DNA of 64,000 nt from Solanum dulcamara (Eukaryota; Streptophyta; Magnoliopsida; Solanales; Solanaceae). The stretch spans positions 62,479,523 through 62,543,522 of the forward strand of contig NC_077237.1 of the NCBI RefSeq assembly GCF_947179165.1. The letters run 5' to 3'. Within the stretch, counting starts at the first letter, position 1. The number at the start of each line of letters is the position of its first letter. The notes below the pieces were generated by a model that saw nothing but the letters and a program-made list of their open reading frames with translations, was not told the DNA's origin and did not search any database. Positions 45,201-56,290 of this stretch are shown here, piece after piece. Both the position numbers and the translations under genes were made by a program.

Positions 45201-45614
45201 GCCACGTGTCAGTTAGGTCACCTGCTGCCACGTGGTACTTCCATAGGCTGCCACGTGGTATCTCCTGTTGCTGCCACGTGGCATCTTATCCTCTTCCCCA
45301 TGGGTTCGTAATCTCGTCTTATTTTAAGAACCCATGTAACCCATGCTTCACAAGATTGGTATGCACTCAAGTATATTAGGTATGTAAGACTTCCAAGTTA
45401 GTGGCTTACATAGGTAAATCGAGTCCTTTGACTCGTTACTTGGCCTCCCACTCCTTTTGGATTCTTATAACCGTATTTCCAACCTTCCCTATCATGGGGT
45501 ATCGCATTATTCCTTCCTTAGAGTCGTTTGATAGTGTGGTAAATTATCTGACTCACTTGCTAACTTCTAGGAAGCTTAGGAAGCATTCTGAGCTCAAGAG
45601 TGTGGGGTGTAACA
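42264..45614 (-). repeat. 3' LTR of element D
   Basis: 3351 bp. On the minus strand it starts TGTTACACCCC right after the purine tract. Contains several CCACGTG-type stretches around 45200-45280 (CTGCCACGTGG repeats) near its 5' end, which are G-box-like. Confidence 0.88.
42773..42830 (-). other. Three consecutive stem-loops in 3' LTR of element D
   Basis: In + coordinates: CTGCG (42773-42777) with CGCAG (42787-42791); CCCCC (42793-42797) with GGGGG (42805-42809), 7-nt loop; TCAGTAC (42810-42816) with GTACTGA (42824-42830), 7-nt loop. All arms are perfect. On the element strand the GTAC stem comes first. Confidence 0.75.
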
Positions 45615-45628
45615 TCATTCCCCCTTTA
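45615..45628 (-). other. Polypurine tract of element D
   Basis: Minus strand reads TAAAGGGGGAATGA directly before the 3' LTR start TGTTACACC. Confidence 0.85.
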
Positions 45629-46500
45629 GAATATTCGTCATCGAATGTTAACTTACCTCATAGGGTTTCACAAGTATTTTGGGGATTCTGTATAACTGTC
45701 ATCTTTCAATCCATTTAGGGGTTTAGGTTGCCTCTGTATGTAGTGAATAAGTACGGATATCTTTTTTCTATCCTTTTTTTTGACTTCTCAGGTCATCTGC
45801 TTTTTGTTTTTTTTTTCCTACAATACCTTGATGGAAGTCACATCCTAGTTTGCAACCTTCTAACTTGCCGATCCAAGACGGCTATAGGTTGTTCCTCGTA
45901 GGATTCCATTTCATGGGCATCATCTACGGGACATACTCTAGGTAGCTCACCAGTACCTTTATGAAGCATCCTTATCTAATAGACTGGGCGTATAGTTTTC
46001 CAATCAGGTGGTAAGCTCAAATTACCAGAAACTTTGCTCACCTTACGAGCAACCTGACAAGATCCAATATTTTTTGGGCTAAGTTTTTTTTCTCGCCAAA
46101 TTATATTACTTCCTTCCTGGGTGACCCTATTGCGAACTTCTAATCATCTAGTGGAATCTGCATGCCGATGTTGATTATCTGTATATCATTTCTGTCAATT
46201 CTGGGTTACTAGTCAATAGCTTGCTCAATCATATCAGGGCATTTTAGTCTTTGCCTCAATAGGGGGACTTACACATTCTACCATACAATGTCTTGTAGGG
46301 GGTCATTTGGATACTAGAATGGTAGCCATTCTTGTAGGTGATCTCAATAAGTGGTAGACGGTTGTCCCAGTTACTCTGGAGGCGAACTATGTAGGTTCAC
46401 AATATATCTTCTAGCATTTGATAGTACGTTCAATCTGTGCAGCAGCTCAAGGGAAAAATGCAGTACTAAGACCTACTTGTGCTTCCAATCTCTTCTTGGA
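45629..46500 (-). pseudogene. Integrase core and chromodomain-like C-terminus, element D
   Basis: Minus-strand frames, with stops, recover the Pol end. About 46440-46260 reads IERTIK, a segment matching the usual W-D-x-x-L-P-L-I-E-x-x-Y, and SSIQM-type and LYGR-type motifs (Y-H-S-S-I-Q-M region and T-L-Y-G-R). About 46030-45840 reads LSLPPDW, VSMLHKG-type residues, YEEQPIAVLDRQVRRLQT, then the tail. The order fixes the strand and confirms that D is a gypsy element with the same Pol layout as A and B. Confidence 0.75.
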
Positions 46501-49500
46501 CTGATCTCCAGACGTTAATTATAATTGAAGTCCCTCTATCTACGATAATTATTGGGGGAACCTCATGGAGTCTTACTACCTCCTTGACCCATAACTTCGC
46601 CTAGTTCCAGCTACATAGGTGGTCTTGATTAAAAGCAAATAGGCTGATTAATTAGCCTACTCATAATAACCCGTATAGCACCCTACTCTTGCAGAGTATA
46701 AAATAGGTGCATAATAATGTTGATAATTTTGGGATCCTTAGCCTCGTATAGTCCTTCTCGACTCTTTTTAAAACTCTAACTGGCACTCTACCTTTTGGGT
46801 TTTGTTTTTCCATCCTCAGAGTTGGCTTTCATAGTCGTTCTATGCTCCGTCTATCATTACCAAATATAATTATGAAGGAACTTGGCATATAAGTCTGCCA
46901 TCCTATGGTAACCAGTTAGTTCTGCCTGCCTTACTTAAACTATTTCATAATTTCCTTATCCCCGCTTGTAACACTTTAGATATGTTTTCTCGTATTGTCC
47001 TTTACCTTTACGAGAATATGAGAAGGTGCTAAACTTAACCTAAAAAATATCTTAGCATCGTCTTGCTAGGTCTCATATGTTACCTTGCTATTTCCTCCCT
47101 AGTCCTACAATCGATGTCAGAGTAGATATTTGGTCCAACTTTGGTCATGTCTTACTTTGTCTATAATACTAATTTCATCTTGGTAGTTTGGCTTAACCTA
47201 TCTTTGTAGCTTTTTGTGGGGTATCCAAAATATCATACATTCCTTGTCATTATTAAGCCTCTATTCCTTTTATCATGTACTTATTCACTTATCCCGATTC
47301 TTATACATACATATCTATAGGTTGCACCACCATTCTGATGCAACTTGTAGGAGGTAGACGTAGTCCTTTTATCTCCTGGTTCATTCTATTGTACACATCT
47401 TACTCACATTGAAACTTGCTTGTCCCATCTTTTTATACTTCTTTTTTTTCCTTTGTTCACTCTTTTCTCTTCTCATCCCCCATCATAGGAGGTTTTGTGT
47501 TCCTTTTTCCTTGGTTATTTATCTATCGCAATATCATTTTCGACCAACTCTATAGCCAACATCTTGTTTTTTGACCCAGGATGATGTCATTATCCTTCGT
47601 AGCGTCTCTTGAGTTATTCAATATCCTTTTATTGCTATACCCTTTTCTTTTCATACGCATTCACCTTCTAGCGTTATGTCATTCAAGGTCTTATTAAAAA
47701 CTTGTTAACACTACCATACATAGCATTCTAACTTCTATCCAACTATTGACGACTTCCAGATCTTGTTAACTTGGTTCAGCAAGGGATCTTATTGAATTTT
47801 AAGCATACCTCTCAAATATGTTGCCATATCAATTGCCTACATCTTACCCTTGAAGTTTTGTCACTTGCTTCCCCCCTTTAGAGGGTACTTACACCTTTAT
47901 CTCCTTGTACCTTATTCTATGTCTCTATGTCCAGTGTCAATTTCGTCCAATCTCCTTCCCTAATTTACTTGGTACTGTGTCATATTCTCGTCCTTCTGTA
48001 TATTTTATAACCTCGTTATCCACGTACAGAACCTTGGCTAAATTACGAAGCAATGAGAGCCCTTCCATACATAATGCGACACCTCATCTATTAATCTGTA
48101 CTTGAGTAATGGGACTCATGGAATAACTTGTCCAAGGCCACCTTCTACTTGTCTTCATCCAAGAATTAATTAGCACGTGTAGTCATTTCAATTCCAATTA
48201 GGCAGTGCTAGTATTCTGACGATAATTGTTCAAGGTTTTCTTGAAGTAGTAGCTTTATCCCAACCTAGATCCTTTGTTTCCTGGGGTGAATAGAAGTTAC
48301 ACTATTTATTCCTTAAGTTTTTGCCGTCTTTGTCTTTTAAGGGTTCCATTATTATCGGGGAGACGTTGTGTACACATGTCATTGCATTATACCTTGTGCT
48401 CTTTTCCCTTACTATGTACCCAACATAGGCTTTTAACTTAGTCAACACCTACCACGTATGCCTTACTAGCAGTCTTACTTTATTCTCGTGTTGCTATACT
48501 ATATTTTTAAATTCATACTTACGTATCCCCCTTTTAGTTCATACTCCTATTCAATGTATAACAACTCTTTGGGGTAGTTCGGTTAAAATTCCCTTCTTCC
48601 GTTAGTTGGGGGAGAGCTAATAAACTGTTATCGTAGGGCACTTTCCAACCATTGTTAAAAGAAAACTAGAATCCTTTAAACCTTACAGTGCTTCTTAACA
48701 CTTGACCTACATGGTCTCCCTGTGTTTATCCTCGAGTCATGAATAACTTGTCTAATTCCCAACTAAGAGTTGGGGTTTGGTACTTTTCAAGAAAAGTGAA
48801 ACTCAATCGCTGGACATCTTACCCTTCCATTTAGGTTTTTCCTACAACACAATTACGGCTGGAGATATTGTGGTTTGAACTGTACTGCTCAGATAGGCTT
48901 TTGTTTATCCAATATAATATTCTCCAAGTAAAAATGGTGCCCCTTATCAACGACATGAAGAGTACCTCCTACAGCTTTAATTAAACACAATAGAGGTACC
49001 TAGTATCCACTTCCAAGACATTTTATAAAGCTATGTTTCATTCTTTTTCCTTGTTCTAGGAAAATTTCAGCAGAGCTTTCCCTACACTCCTTACTATCCC
49101 ACAACCTGCACGCAGAAAATACCAACAATGCCTCACAGGGCCAACATATATGTAGATTTGTATCATATCACATCCACACAGGGCTTCCAATATCATATCA
49201 TATCGCAGCCACACAGGGATTTCAATATCAACAATAGTATAAAAATAATGGACTTACCTCGTATGTCCAACTTCGAACTACATTTGTTGCTCTTCCCTGT
49301 CACTTTCCTTTCAGGTTTCTACTTTACATTTCAATCATATGTCAATACCTTACCCAACAGATATCTCCCATGCCTTTACTTACCTGCGTGCTTCGTAACT
49401 TCCTTTGTCATCAATTACTTCCTTCTATTGATGTCGTCCTTCTACTAAAGATCAAGGTTAGTATAAAAAGGTTTCCTATGACTTGGATCTATAGCACGAT

Positions 49501-49625
49501 CTCAGATATGAAAAAAAGGTAACATCCTAAATATCCTGTAGCTTCCTGTTTATAGATGTGGCGCGCAACACATCAATAACCAAGACTATACTAGAAACGG
49601 TCTACAGACAATCCAAAGATGAACT
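46501..49625 (-). pseudogene. Heavily decayed gag-pol body of element D
   Basis: Expected to hold gag, protease, RT and RNase H on the minus strand. No continuous frame longer than about 100 codons and no motif that I can assign with confidence; the position between the primer site and the integrase remnant is the main evidence. Short + strand ORFs here (47905, 49128) are incidental. At 49150-49215 an ATATCATATCATATCGCAGCCACACAG-like stretch is doubled. Confidence 0.5.
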
Positions 49626-49637
49626 GCTCTGATACCA
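49626..49637 (-). other. Primer-binding site of element D
   Basis: Minus strand reads TGGTATCAGAGC, a perfect match to the usual initiator tRNA-Met primer site, four bases from the 5' LTR end at 49642. Confidence 0.92.
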
Positions 49638-49641
49638 CTTT

Positions 49642-52620
49642 TGTGACGACCCAATCCTGTAGGCCGTGATTGTGGTCCGACTTAAACCCCCGTATACATA
49701 TTTATTAGTTATGGTCAAGCCAAATTATAGACACGTAATGCATATAAATTAAGTGTAGTAAAACCGGACTACAAACAACATGATACTTACATGAGAACCC
49801 CCATGGGTCATAGAATTTTATATATCTGTACCCTCTTTCATTTTCATTATAATACGAAAGGGCATGCAAACCAAAAAGGCTTCCATAATATAATAACATA
49901 TATCATACATCATGTAGACCCAGCTGAATCAAACTGACATATACAACCCAAATATACATGTCTACAAAGCTCTAAAAATATTAACGACAATATATGGCGG
50001 GACAGGGCCCCCGCCGTACCCCTGAATAATAAAAATAATTATATACATCAGTGGTTAGTATCAAAAACTAGACTCCGATACAATAGAGCCTCTTTTAGCT
50101 AAGCTAAATGGAATCCTAAACTAACGGACTCCCAAAACTTATATCTGTACCTGCGGGCATGAAACGCAGCCCCCCAAAGAAAGGGGGTCAGTACGACATA
50201 TGTACTGAGTATGTAAAACATAACATAATACAACTGGAAGCATATCTGAGATAGAGAAACAAGGGATAAAATATCAAATCAGAAATTTGTACCTGTACCC
50301 TATGAATCATAAAAAGTATGCATGCTCAAATTATACCATATAGTCGTCCCTATCAGGGGTCCGGTGAATACATATATAGAACCATCATAGGCCTCATGCC
50401 ATCACCACCTTATTACAACACATGATCATATATATACATACATAACCTGACCCTCTAGTGAGGGGCGGTGGACAATGAAGTGGAATTGAGCACGAATCTG
50501 ATAACCGGCCTGGGACTTGGAGAAGAAAGGTTATAGTATACACAAATAGAGTAGTGAGTAACTATATGTAATTTAAATCTTTATCAGAGACTCGACAGAA
50601 TAAGAAAGTTAAGCTTTCGCTTGAGGACCCGAGTAGTAGTGTAGTCATCTTGAGTGTCCTCTAAATACAATTATGGGCTATACCAATTGTAACTTTAGGG
50701 ACCTTAGACATGTACCTACGTAAGGCCAAGTCTCTTATGGAATCAGAAACACTTGTTATCATATAGTCTTTAAGACATGGAGCCTATACATTTGGTACCT
50801 TATTAACATATAGAAGTTTCCAGGGAAATAGGTCAACTATTATAGAAATTCAATACTCAGAAGTAAATAAGATATGCTTAAGAATAGAATTACTCTAGAG
50901 AACATACCATATTTAACTTACAACTAAGACATGCCAAACAGAAAGAGAATAAGCTCTATATAGTATGTACTTCCCTTCGTGTGGTCATCATGTAAATATT
51001 CCGTACTCAGCCCATCCTGGGGCTCGGTGAACAATTACGGCATCATCATTTCATTTTCATACCAAGTACATATCAACAGAAAGGAGAGATAGCCTTCCAG
51101 ACACTACTTTTTGACATGTAGAAGCCTTAACAGGCAATACTCAATTCTTACAGAAGTTTCAATATTAAACAGTGGATAGGGGTTATGAGGTGTACTTGGA
51201 GTTATGGAAATGGAATTACCCCCATATTTCACATACAATTCACTTACGGCTAAGAAACTCCAAAAGGAAAGAAAGATAGCTTTACATACTGATGCCAAAT
51301 ACATGCCAAGAGAAAGCTTCACATACCTCGTATGGACTTCTCTTAATTACGTCCACTTCGTATTCCTCCAAACCTATTTAACATGGAATCAATGTGAGTA
51401 TCAACAACCTTAAACTTTTAAGTTCCTTCAGTTTCACCTTGGTATTCATGGAACTTATGTCCTTGTTCGTCTCCTCGACTTCGTCTCCTCGACTAGGTCT
51501 TTAATTAGTTAAGGTGTTAACGAAAATTGGGCAGCACCTCACCTATAATATGTCCTATCCAAATTTCCAATTACATCCCTAATAACTATATATAACCAAC
51601 AACAACATCCTTCAGCATATATACACCTAAAACATGGCAACATTACACAACACAAGCTCCAAACCACTTGCTGAAAATTACGATATCAAAATAGGGTTTC
51701 TAGTCTTTATTTCGAAAGCCTTTATTTATACAAAATGAGGGGTTGTGTGGATGAAAAAAGAAGAACCCACACCCCTACTAGAACACATTTAGTCCCTGAA
51801 ACAAACCCCCACACACCTGCAACAGTACACCACAAGTACAACACTTTACTTTGACGGCAATTTAACTATAACGACTCCAATTTAGATTGTCTTCGACGTC
51901 AAGAATTTATATGAAATTTTTACATTTACATCCACCTATAGTCTTGTAAAACACTCCATAAAAATAAATTAAAGTCCAAATTAAAAGGTGAAACCTTACC
52001 TTACCCAAAATTGGCCAAACTCGCCAAAACTACATCTCAGAAACTTCTTGATGTGCTGAATTGGGGCGGACTGTTTGTGTCTGTTTTCCGCTGCCCCAAA
52101 TTGAATTTTTTTTTATAAAACACCATTATATATCCATGGAGAACCTCAAATAATTAATTTACGGAATGAAACTCAGAGGCTTACCTTGGCAGCCCCAACC
52201 CGTAGCCCCTCTAGCTTGTACCCCTACCATCTTCCACGTGTCACTTCTCTAGGCTGCCACGTGGTACCTCATGTTGCTGCCACGTGGCATCTTATCCTTT
52301 TCTCCGTGGGTTTGTAATCTCATCTTATTTTAAGAACTCGTGTAAAACATTCTTCAGAAGCTTGGTATGCACTCAAGTATCTTAGGTATGTAAGACTTCC
52401 AAGTTAGTGTCTTATGTAGGTAAATCGAGTCCTATGACTCATTTCTTGGCCTCCTACTCCTTTCAGATTCTTATAACCGTATTTCCAACCTTCCCTATCA
52501 TGGGGTATCGCATTCTTCCTTCCTTAGAGTCATTTGATAGTGTGGTAAATTATCCGACTCACTTGCTAACTTCTAGGAAGCTTAGGAAGCATTCTGAGCT
52601 CAAGAGTATGGGGTGTAATA
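49642..52620 (-). repeat. 5' LTR of element D
   Basis: 2979 bp, ending on the minus strand in GGTCGTCACA. It is shorter than the 3' LTR because about 370 bp corresponding to roughly 44840-45220 is absent near 52230. A small extra duplication (CGTCTCCTCGACT) is present at 51467-51495. A stem-loop block equivalent to that in the 3' LTR lies at 50151-50208. Confidence 0.88.
50151..50208 (-). other. Three consecutive stem-loops in 5' LTR of element D
   Basis: In + coordinates: CTGCG (50151-50155) with CGCAG (50165-50169); a C-run with GGGGG about 50171-50187; TCAGTAC (50188-50194) with GTACTGA (50202-50208). Arms are kept although loop and flank bases differ from the 3' LTR. Confidence 0.75.
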
Positions 52621-53129
52621 AATATATCCCTTCCTCCAATCATGGGCTGCCACATGGCATGTAGGGGGTCCACCACCCTTGCTCCAGCTTCTACTACATG
52701 GCACTCTCATTCTGCCATGCGGCACTCTCTTTTCCCCTCGTGGGTTTGTAATCTCGTCTTACTTTATAAACCTATTTAATCCTTGCTACGTAAGCTTGGT
52801 ATGTACTTAAGTAGCTTAAGTATGTAAGATTTCCAAGTTGGTAGCTTACGTAAATAAGTTGAGTCCTACGACTCATTATTCGGTCTCCAATTCCTTTTGG
52901 ATTCCTATAACTTTATTTCCAATCTTCCGTGCAATGGGGTATCATATTCTCCTTTCCTTAGAGTTGTTTGATAGTGCTATAGCCTATCCAGGTCAATGGT
53001 AACTTCTAAGAAGCTTAAGAACCCTTCAAGAAACTTAAGAAGTTAAAGAAGATTAAAAACCTTTCAAGCAACTCAAAAACCTCTCAAGGTACAAAAGTCT
53101 TTCAAGATACAAAAGTATGGGGTATAAAA
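52621..53129 (-). mobile_element. Solo LTR E, 5' part
   Basis: Continues solo LTR E after the element D insertion: CTACGTAAGCTTGG, GTAATCTCGTCTTA and GGGGTATCATATTC blocks align with 52320-52510 of D and, in reverse, with 209-420 of the first solo LTR. It ends at GGGGTATAAAA (53129), followed by GGCTC (53130-53134), identical to 39911-39915. Confidence 0.85.
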
Positions 53130-53637
53130 GGCTCATAATTTAGGCACATGAGTGAGATTTTGGCTAAGCACTGAGGAGCTACATTTCCTGGATGAAAGAC
53201 TTCTAAACCCTAATCTCCTGGGTCAGCCAAACTACGGTCCACTTTGTATGTATGCTGAGTAGACCTGGCCAAGCATCAAAAGAGTAGCCTACAGATTGGT
53301 GCCTAGTGACACGGTAAAGGTAGAACCATCAACAACTCTGAGTGCCCCAAAAAGTCTTAAGTTCCTATCAACCACTTTCCCATGTAGCTTCAACTGTGAA
53401 AAAAATAATTAGAAAGACATAGGGAGAGGGTTGTGTAGCCTTAACTGGTGAGGCCCTCGTTTTCTCTCTACTTTAAATGTCTTTTCCCTGCCTGTTCAAG
53501 GAACTAAGGAAGGAGAGTCACTTGCTTGTTTGGTGTGTTTGGAACTAGGTTATTTAAAGCTTCCCTTTCTTGAAGAAAGATCGGAAAGGAATGTCTCATT
53601 CCAGTTTCATTAACACAGTTGAGTTGAGTTGAGTACC
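53130..53637. other. Segment F, right part
   Basis: Begins with the E target duplication GGCTC and ends where element B LTR sequence restarts. Contains ACGGTCCACTTTG and a GATCGGAAAGGAATG stretch of organelle-like appearance and GAGTTGAGTTGAG. No gene recognised. Confidence 0.45.
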
Positions 53638-54353
53638 TTGAAGGAGTATACCCTGGCAAGGTAGCCTCCCTCTTATTGATGAGAGTTCTATCAGATTTCA
53701 TGTTATAGGTCACATGGTCTTAGATGTCAGCTAAAGGTCTTATCCCACACAAGTTGAAGTGAAGTTATGATTTATATGATATGCATTGACCATGATTTTT
53801 TATATGTTTTCAAATTTATTTAAGCCATACTCATGTTCATTATGATTGGTCATGCATCTTATGGTATATTATTTATATTTCTTTACTTGTTCATGCATAC
53901 CTCGCATACTTAGTACATTCAAACATACTAACACATGTTTTGCCTATATTGTCTCATAATGTAGTGGAGGACGACACTCACGACCATCCTATTCGTGGCT
54001 AGAGTTGATTAAATATCAAGGGTTGGTCAGTCCTCATCTTATCGAGGGCAATGACTTTATTTCATATTTCTATGATTTTACTTCCCCTTATGTTCAAATG
54101 AGCTAGGAACTTATCCTAAGCCCTCATTAAAGATTAGACTAGAGGCATGCTTAGACGATGTTATGATGTAGTCCGTATTGGACATCTATTGAGTTGATTT
54201 CCCTTAGTCCCACTCCCTTAAGTTGATTACTTCCGCTAATATCTTATTGTCATGTTCTTTACCTTATGAATGCAATGTATGCTAAGATGGCTTGGTTGGG
54301 GCCCTTGAATCCTGGTTGCCGTGTCGTGGATTAGTCTAGTTTGGGTCATGACA
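53638..54353 (+). repeat. 3' LTR of element B, right part
   Basis: Aligns with the last 720 bp of the 5' LTR (from about 31990 to 32716), beginning GAAGGAGTATACCC (5' LTR GACGGAGTACACCC) and ending GGGTCATGACA. Together with 37694-39160 it covers the whole LTR with no overlap. A stem-loop pair lies at 53910-53964 (TTAGTAC with CATACTAA; CTATATT with AATGTAG around loop GTCTCAT). Confidence 0.85.
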
Positions 54354-55300
54354 TCATAGAACATCACCTCATAGTCAAAGACCGTTATAGAGCCCTTCTC
54401 CAACCTAGATAATTGTTCACGAAGCCTATACTTGAGGCTCTATGGTATAAAACAGGACAAGAAAGCCTCTTATAGCTCATCCCAATTAAGGTATAAGAGG
54501 CGAACCAACTCGTTTAGACAGCAAATATGAGCGCCACCACTGCCTATCGGGCCCATGGAACTAATGGGCGATGAAGTCAGCTTTTCTCAAATCCACGAGG
54601 CTTAAAGACTAAAGCTGCTCATGGCATGTAGTCAAGAACTCATGGGAGTCCTCCCTAATCGCCCCCATAAACATCGATGGAGTCTCTTAAATACCATGAG
54701 CATCTTCTACTCATGCAATGGCATTTTCCCATCATCTAAACCTGGCTGTGTTGCCATATGAGCTCGTAGTAACTGACCCTCTGGTGCTACTACTGCAGGC
54801 TGACTTTGTAGTGCTAGGGCTGGTGCCTACCTCATCTCACCTATAACTGCTAAAATCTGGGTGAGTATAGCATGAAGCTCTGGTTCTGCAGCTGATGCGG
54901 ATGGTGGGTAGGCTGGTCCCTGCTCTATCGGTTATGGAGGTACAAATGCTTTTTGTGGCTCCTTCTAGGGCTTTCGAGCCTCCTCTCTGTAATAGGCCAG
55001 TGCTATAGTCCTCACCCAACCTCTGAGTTGGCCTCTACCCATAGCTGGGGCTATATCTGAGGGCTTGAGTGCATCATCTCGGGCTGTTGTGCCTCGCGTG
55101 CAAGCCTTCCTGTGAAAGAGTAAATTAAGTGAGATTTTAAGGAACCAATAAGATACATACTACATGAAAGTGACACAAAGAGGGAAATCTTCCTAACAAC
55201 ATCTTGTAGCCTCCCAAAGATAAATCACAAACGTCTCCGCATCGATCCATAGGACCCTACTAGATGTTAGCTCTATGCAAGTGAGACTGGTGAAGTTGGA
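54354..55300 (-). pseudogene. Gag, front part of element G
   Basis: Minus-strand reading from about 55110 leftwards. It starts in a Gly/Arg-rich N-terminus ahead of an Ala/Pro-rich stretch (region 55019-54837) and then shows the capsid pattern before 54360 (for example the reverse of CTTATAGCTCATCCCAATTAAG corresponds to the W-D-E-L-x-x-x-F segment). Stops are present. It is cut at 54354 by element B and resumes at 30456. Confidence 0.65.
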
Positions 55301-55313
55301 GCTCTAATACTAA
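55301..55313 (-). other. Primer-binding site of element G (diverged)
   Basis: Minus strand reads TTAGTATTAGAGC in the position of TTGGTATCAGAGC, directly after the LTR end at 55316. Confidence 0.7.
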
Positions 55314-55699
55314 CTTATCATGACCCAGTTTCTCGAGCCATGATGGTAAGCCAACCCATAACCCCAGAAAACTAGTAATGGGTTTAAATTTAGAAACTAA
55401 ACAAGAATAAGCAATTCTACTTTAAACAAAATACATAAGAGATGAGAAATTTTAATTATATACAATTGATACCTCTCAAAACCTGAAAGACTAATACAGA
55501 GCTGACAAATCATAAAAATAGTATAAGTCCCAAAACTAGACCATAAAATCAAGACTTGTCTCAAAAACTAAAAACTAGTCATATATATATATACACACAT
55601 ATATGGAGACTAGAATAGTGCAAAATGTCAAGTGCTTACCCCTATCTCTGGATCGGACTGCTCTAAGCTCAAATCAATGTTGGCTACTGGTGCTTGGAC

Positions 55700-55755
55700 C
55701 TGCATCACTAAAATAGATGCAGAGTGTAGTATGAGTACCAAAATAATAGGTACCT
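55700..55755 (-). other. Stem-loop pair in LTR of element G
   Basis: In + coordinates: CTGCATC (55700-55706) with GATGCAG (55716-55722), perfect, 9-nt loop; GAGTACC (55733-55739) with GGTACCT (55749-55755), GTAC core with mismatches at the outer positions. About 385-440 bp from the LTR end. Confidence 0.65.
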
Positions 55756-56098
55756 AGTAGGCATCATAGGCCAACTATGCTTGAAAAGTAAAGAAAATAT
55801 AAAAGAGGGAATAAAATAGAACAGAGGTCAAGAGCGGAAGTGTAAAGTAAAGTAATGAAGTGCACACAAGTGTAGAAAGAATTAACTAATCTATTACTAA
55901 GCTATACCTAACTGAACCTTATAAGCCAAGAAGGTACACTCATGCACAAGTTAAATAAAAACTCGAATGGACCTCCAAAAGGATGAAGAGTACATATAAT
56001 AGCTATAACTACCAAGAACTGAATTTGAGAACCTAATATAAAGAATGTAGAACCAAAACACTGTACCGAACAAGTAGAACCCAAAAGTATAGAGGCAA

Positions 56099-56290
56099 GA
56101 CCTTAACCTGGATGCTCTTTAAGAGTCTGGTGAGGTTGAGTACACACCTTGAATCTGGATGCCCACCAAAAGTATCAAGGTGGTTGAGGCCAGACCTTGA
56201 ATCTAGATGCCCGCCGAAGATATTGTTATGGTCGAGGCCAAACCTTGAATCTATGATACCCACCATAAGTATCAAGGTTGCCGCTGAAAG
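56099..56290. repeat. 48-bp minisatellite in element G LTR
   Basis: Units starting CCTTGAATCT at 56147, 56195 and 56243 (exact 48-bp spacing), with a more diverged unit at about 56101. Each includes GATGCCC and GTATCAAGG-type segments. Not seen in the element A LTR. Confidence 0.8.

Larger units (their letters stand above)
42264..52620 (-). mobile_element. Gypsy element D, full-length with both LTRs
   Basis: 10,357-bp element on the minus strand: 5' LTR 49642-52620, primer site 49626-49637, decayed gag-pol (45630-49620), purine tract (45615-45628) and 3' LTR 42264-45614. It sits inside solo LTR E. Flanking bases AACAC (42259-42263) and AATAT (52621-52625) match at three of five, the two differences being C/T. 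The internal region (4.0 kb) is shorter than usual for gypsy gag-pol and heavily broken. Confidence 0.85.
30457..54353 (+). mobile_element. Gypsy element B, with nested insertions in its 3' LTR
   Basis: 5' LTR 30457-32716, internal gag-pol 32717-37693, and a 3' LTR split into 37694-39160 and 53638-54353 by foreign DNA. Flanks TCATG (30452-30456) and TCATA (54354-54358) match at four of five bases, which supports 54353 as the true right end. Both flanks are antisense gag of element G, so B inserted into G. Without the nested block, B would be roughly 9.4 kb. Pol has many stops and frameshifts. Confidence 0.85.

Noticed and set aside
39916..45614. E left part and D 3' LTR read as one long element or tandem LTR pair
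   Set aside because: The exact GGCTC duplication at 39911 and 53130 and the D-flanking AACAC/AATAT show that D is nested inside E.
47905..48105. Plus-strand ORFs within element D (also 49128-49448)
   Set aside because: They lie opposite the decayed pol strand and have no family motifs.
54837..55019. 60-codon minus-strand ORF as a separate small gene
   Set aside because: Its position just after the element G primer site and in a Gly/Arg/Ala-rich stretch marks it as the Gag N-terminal region in a shifted frame.
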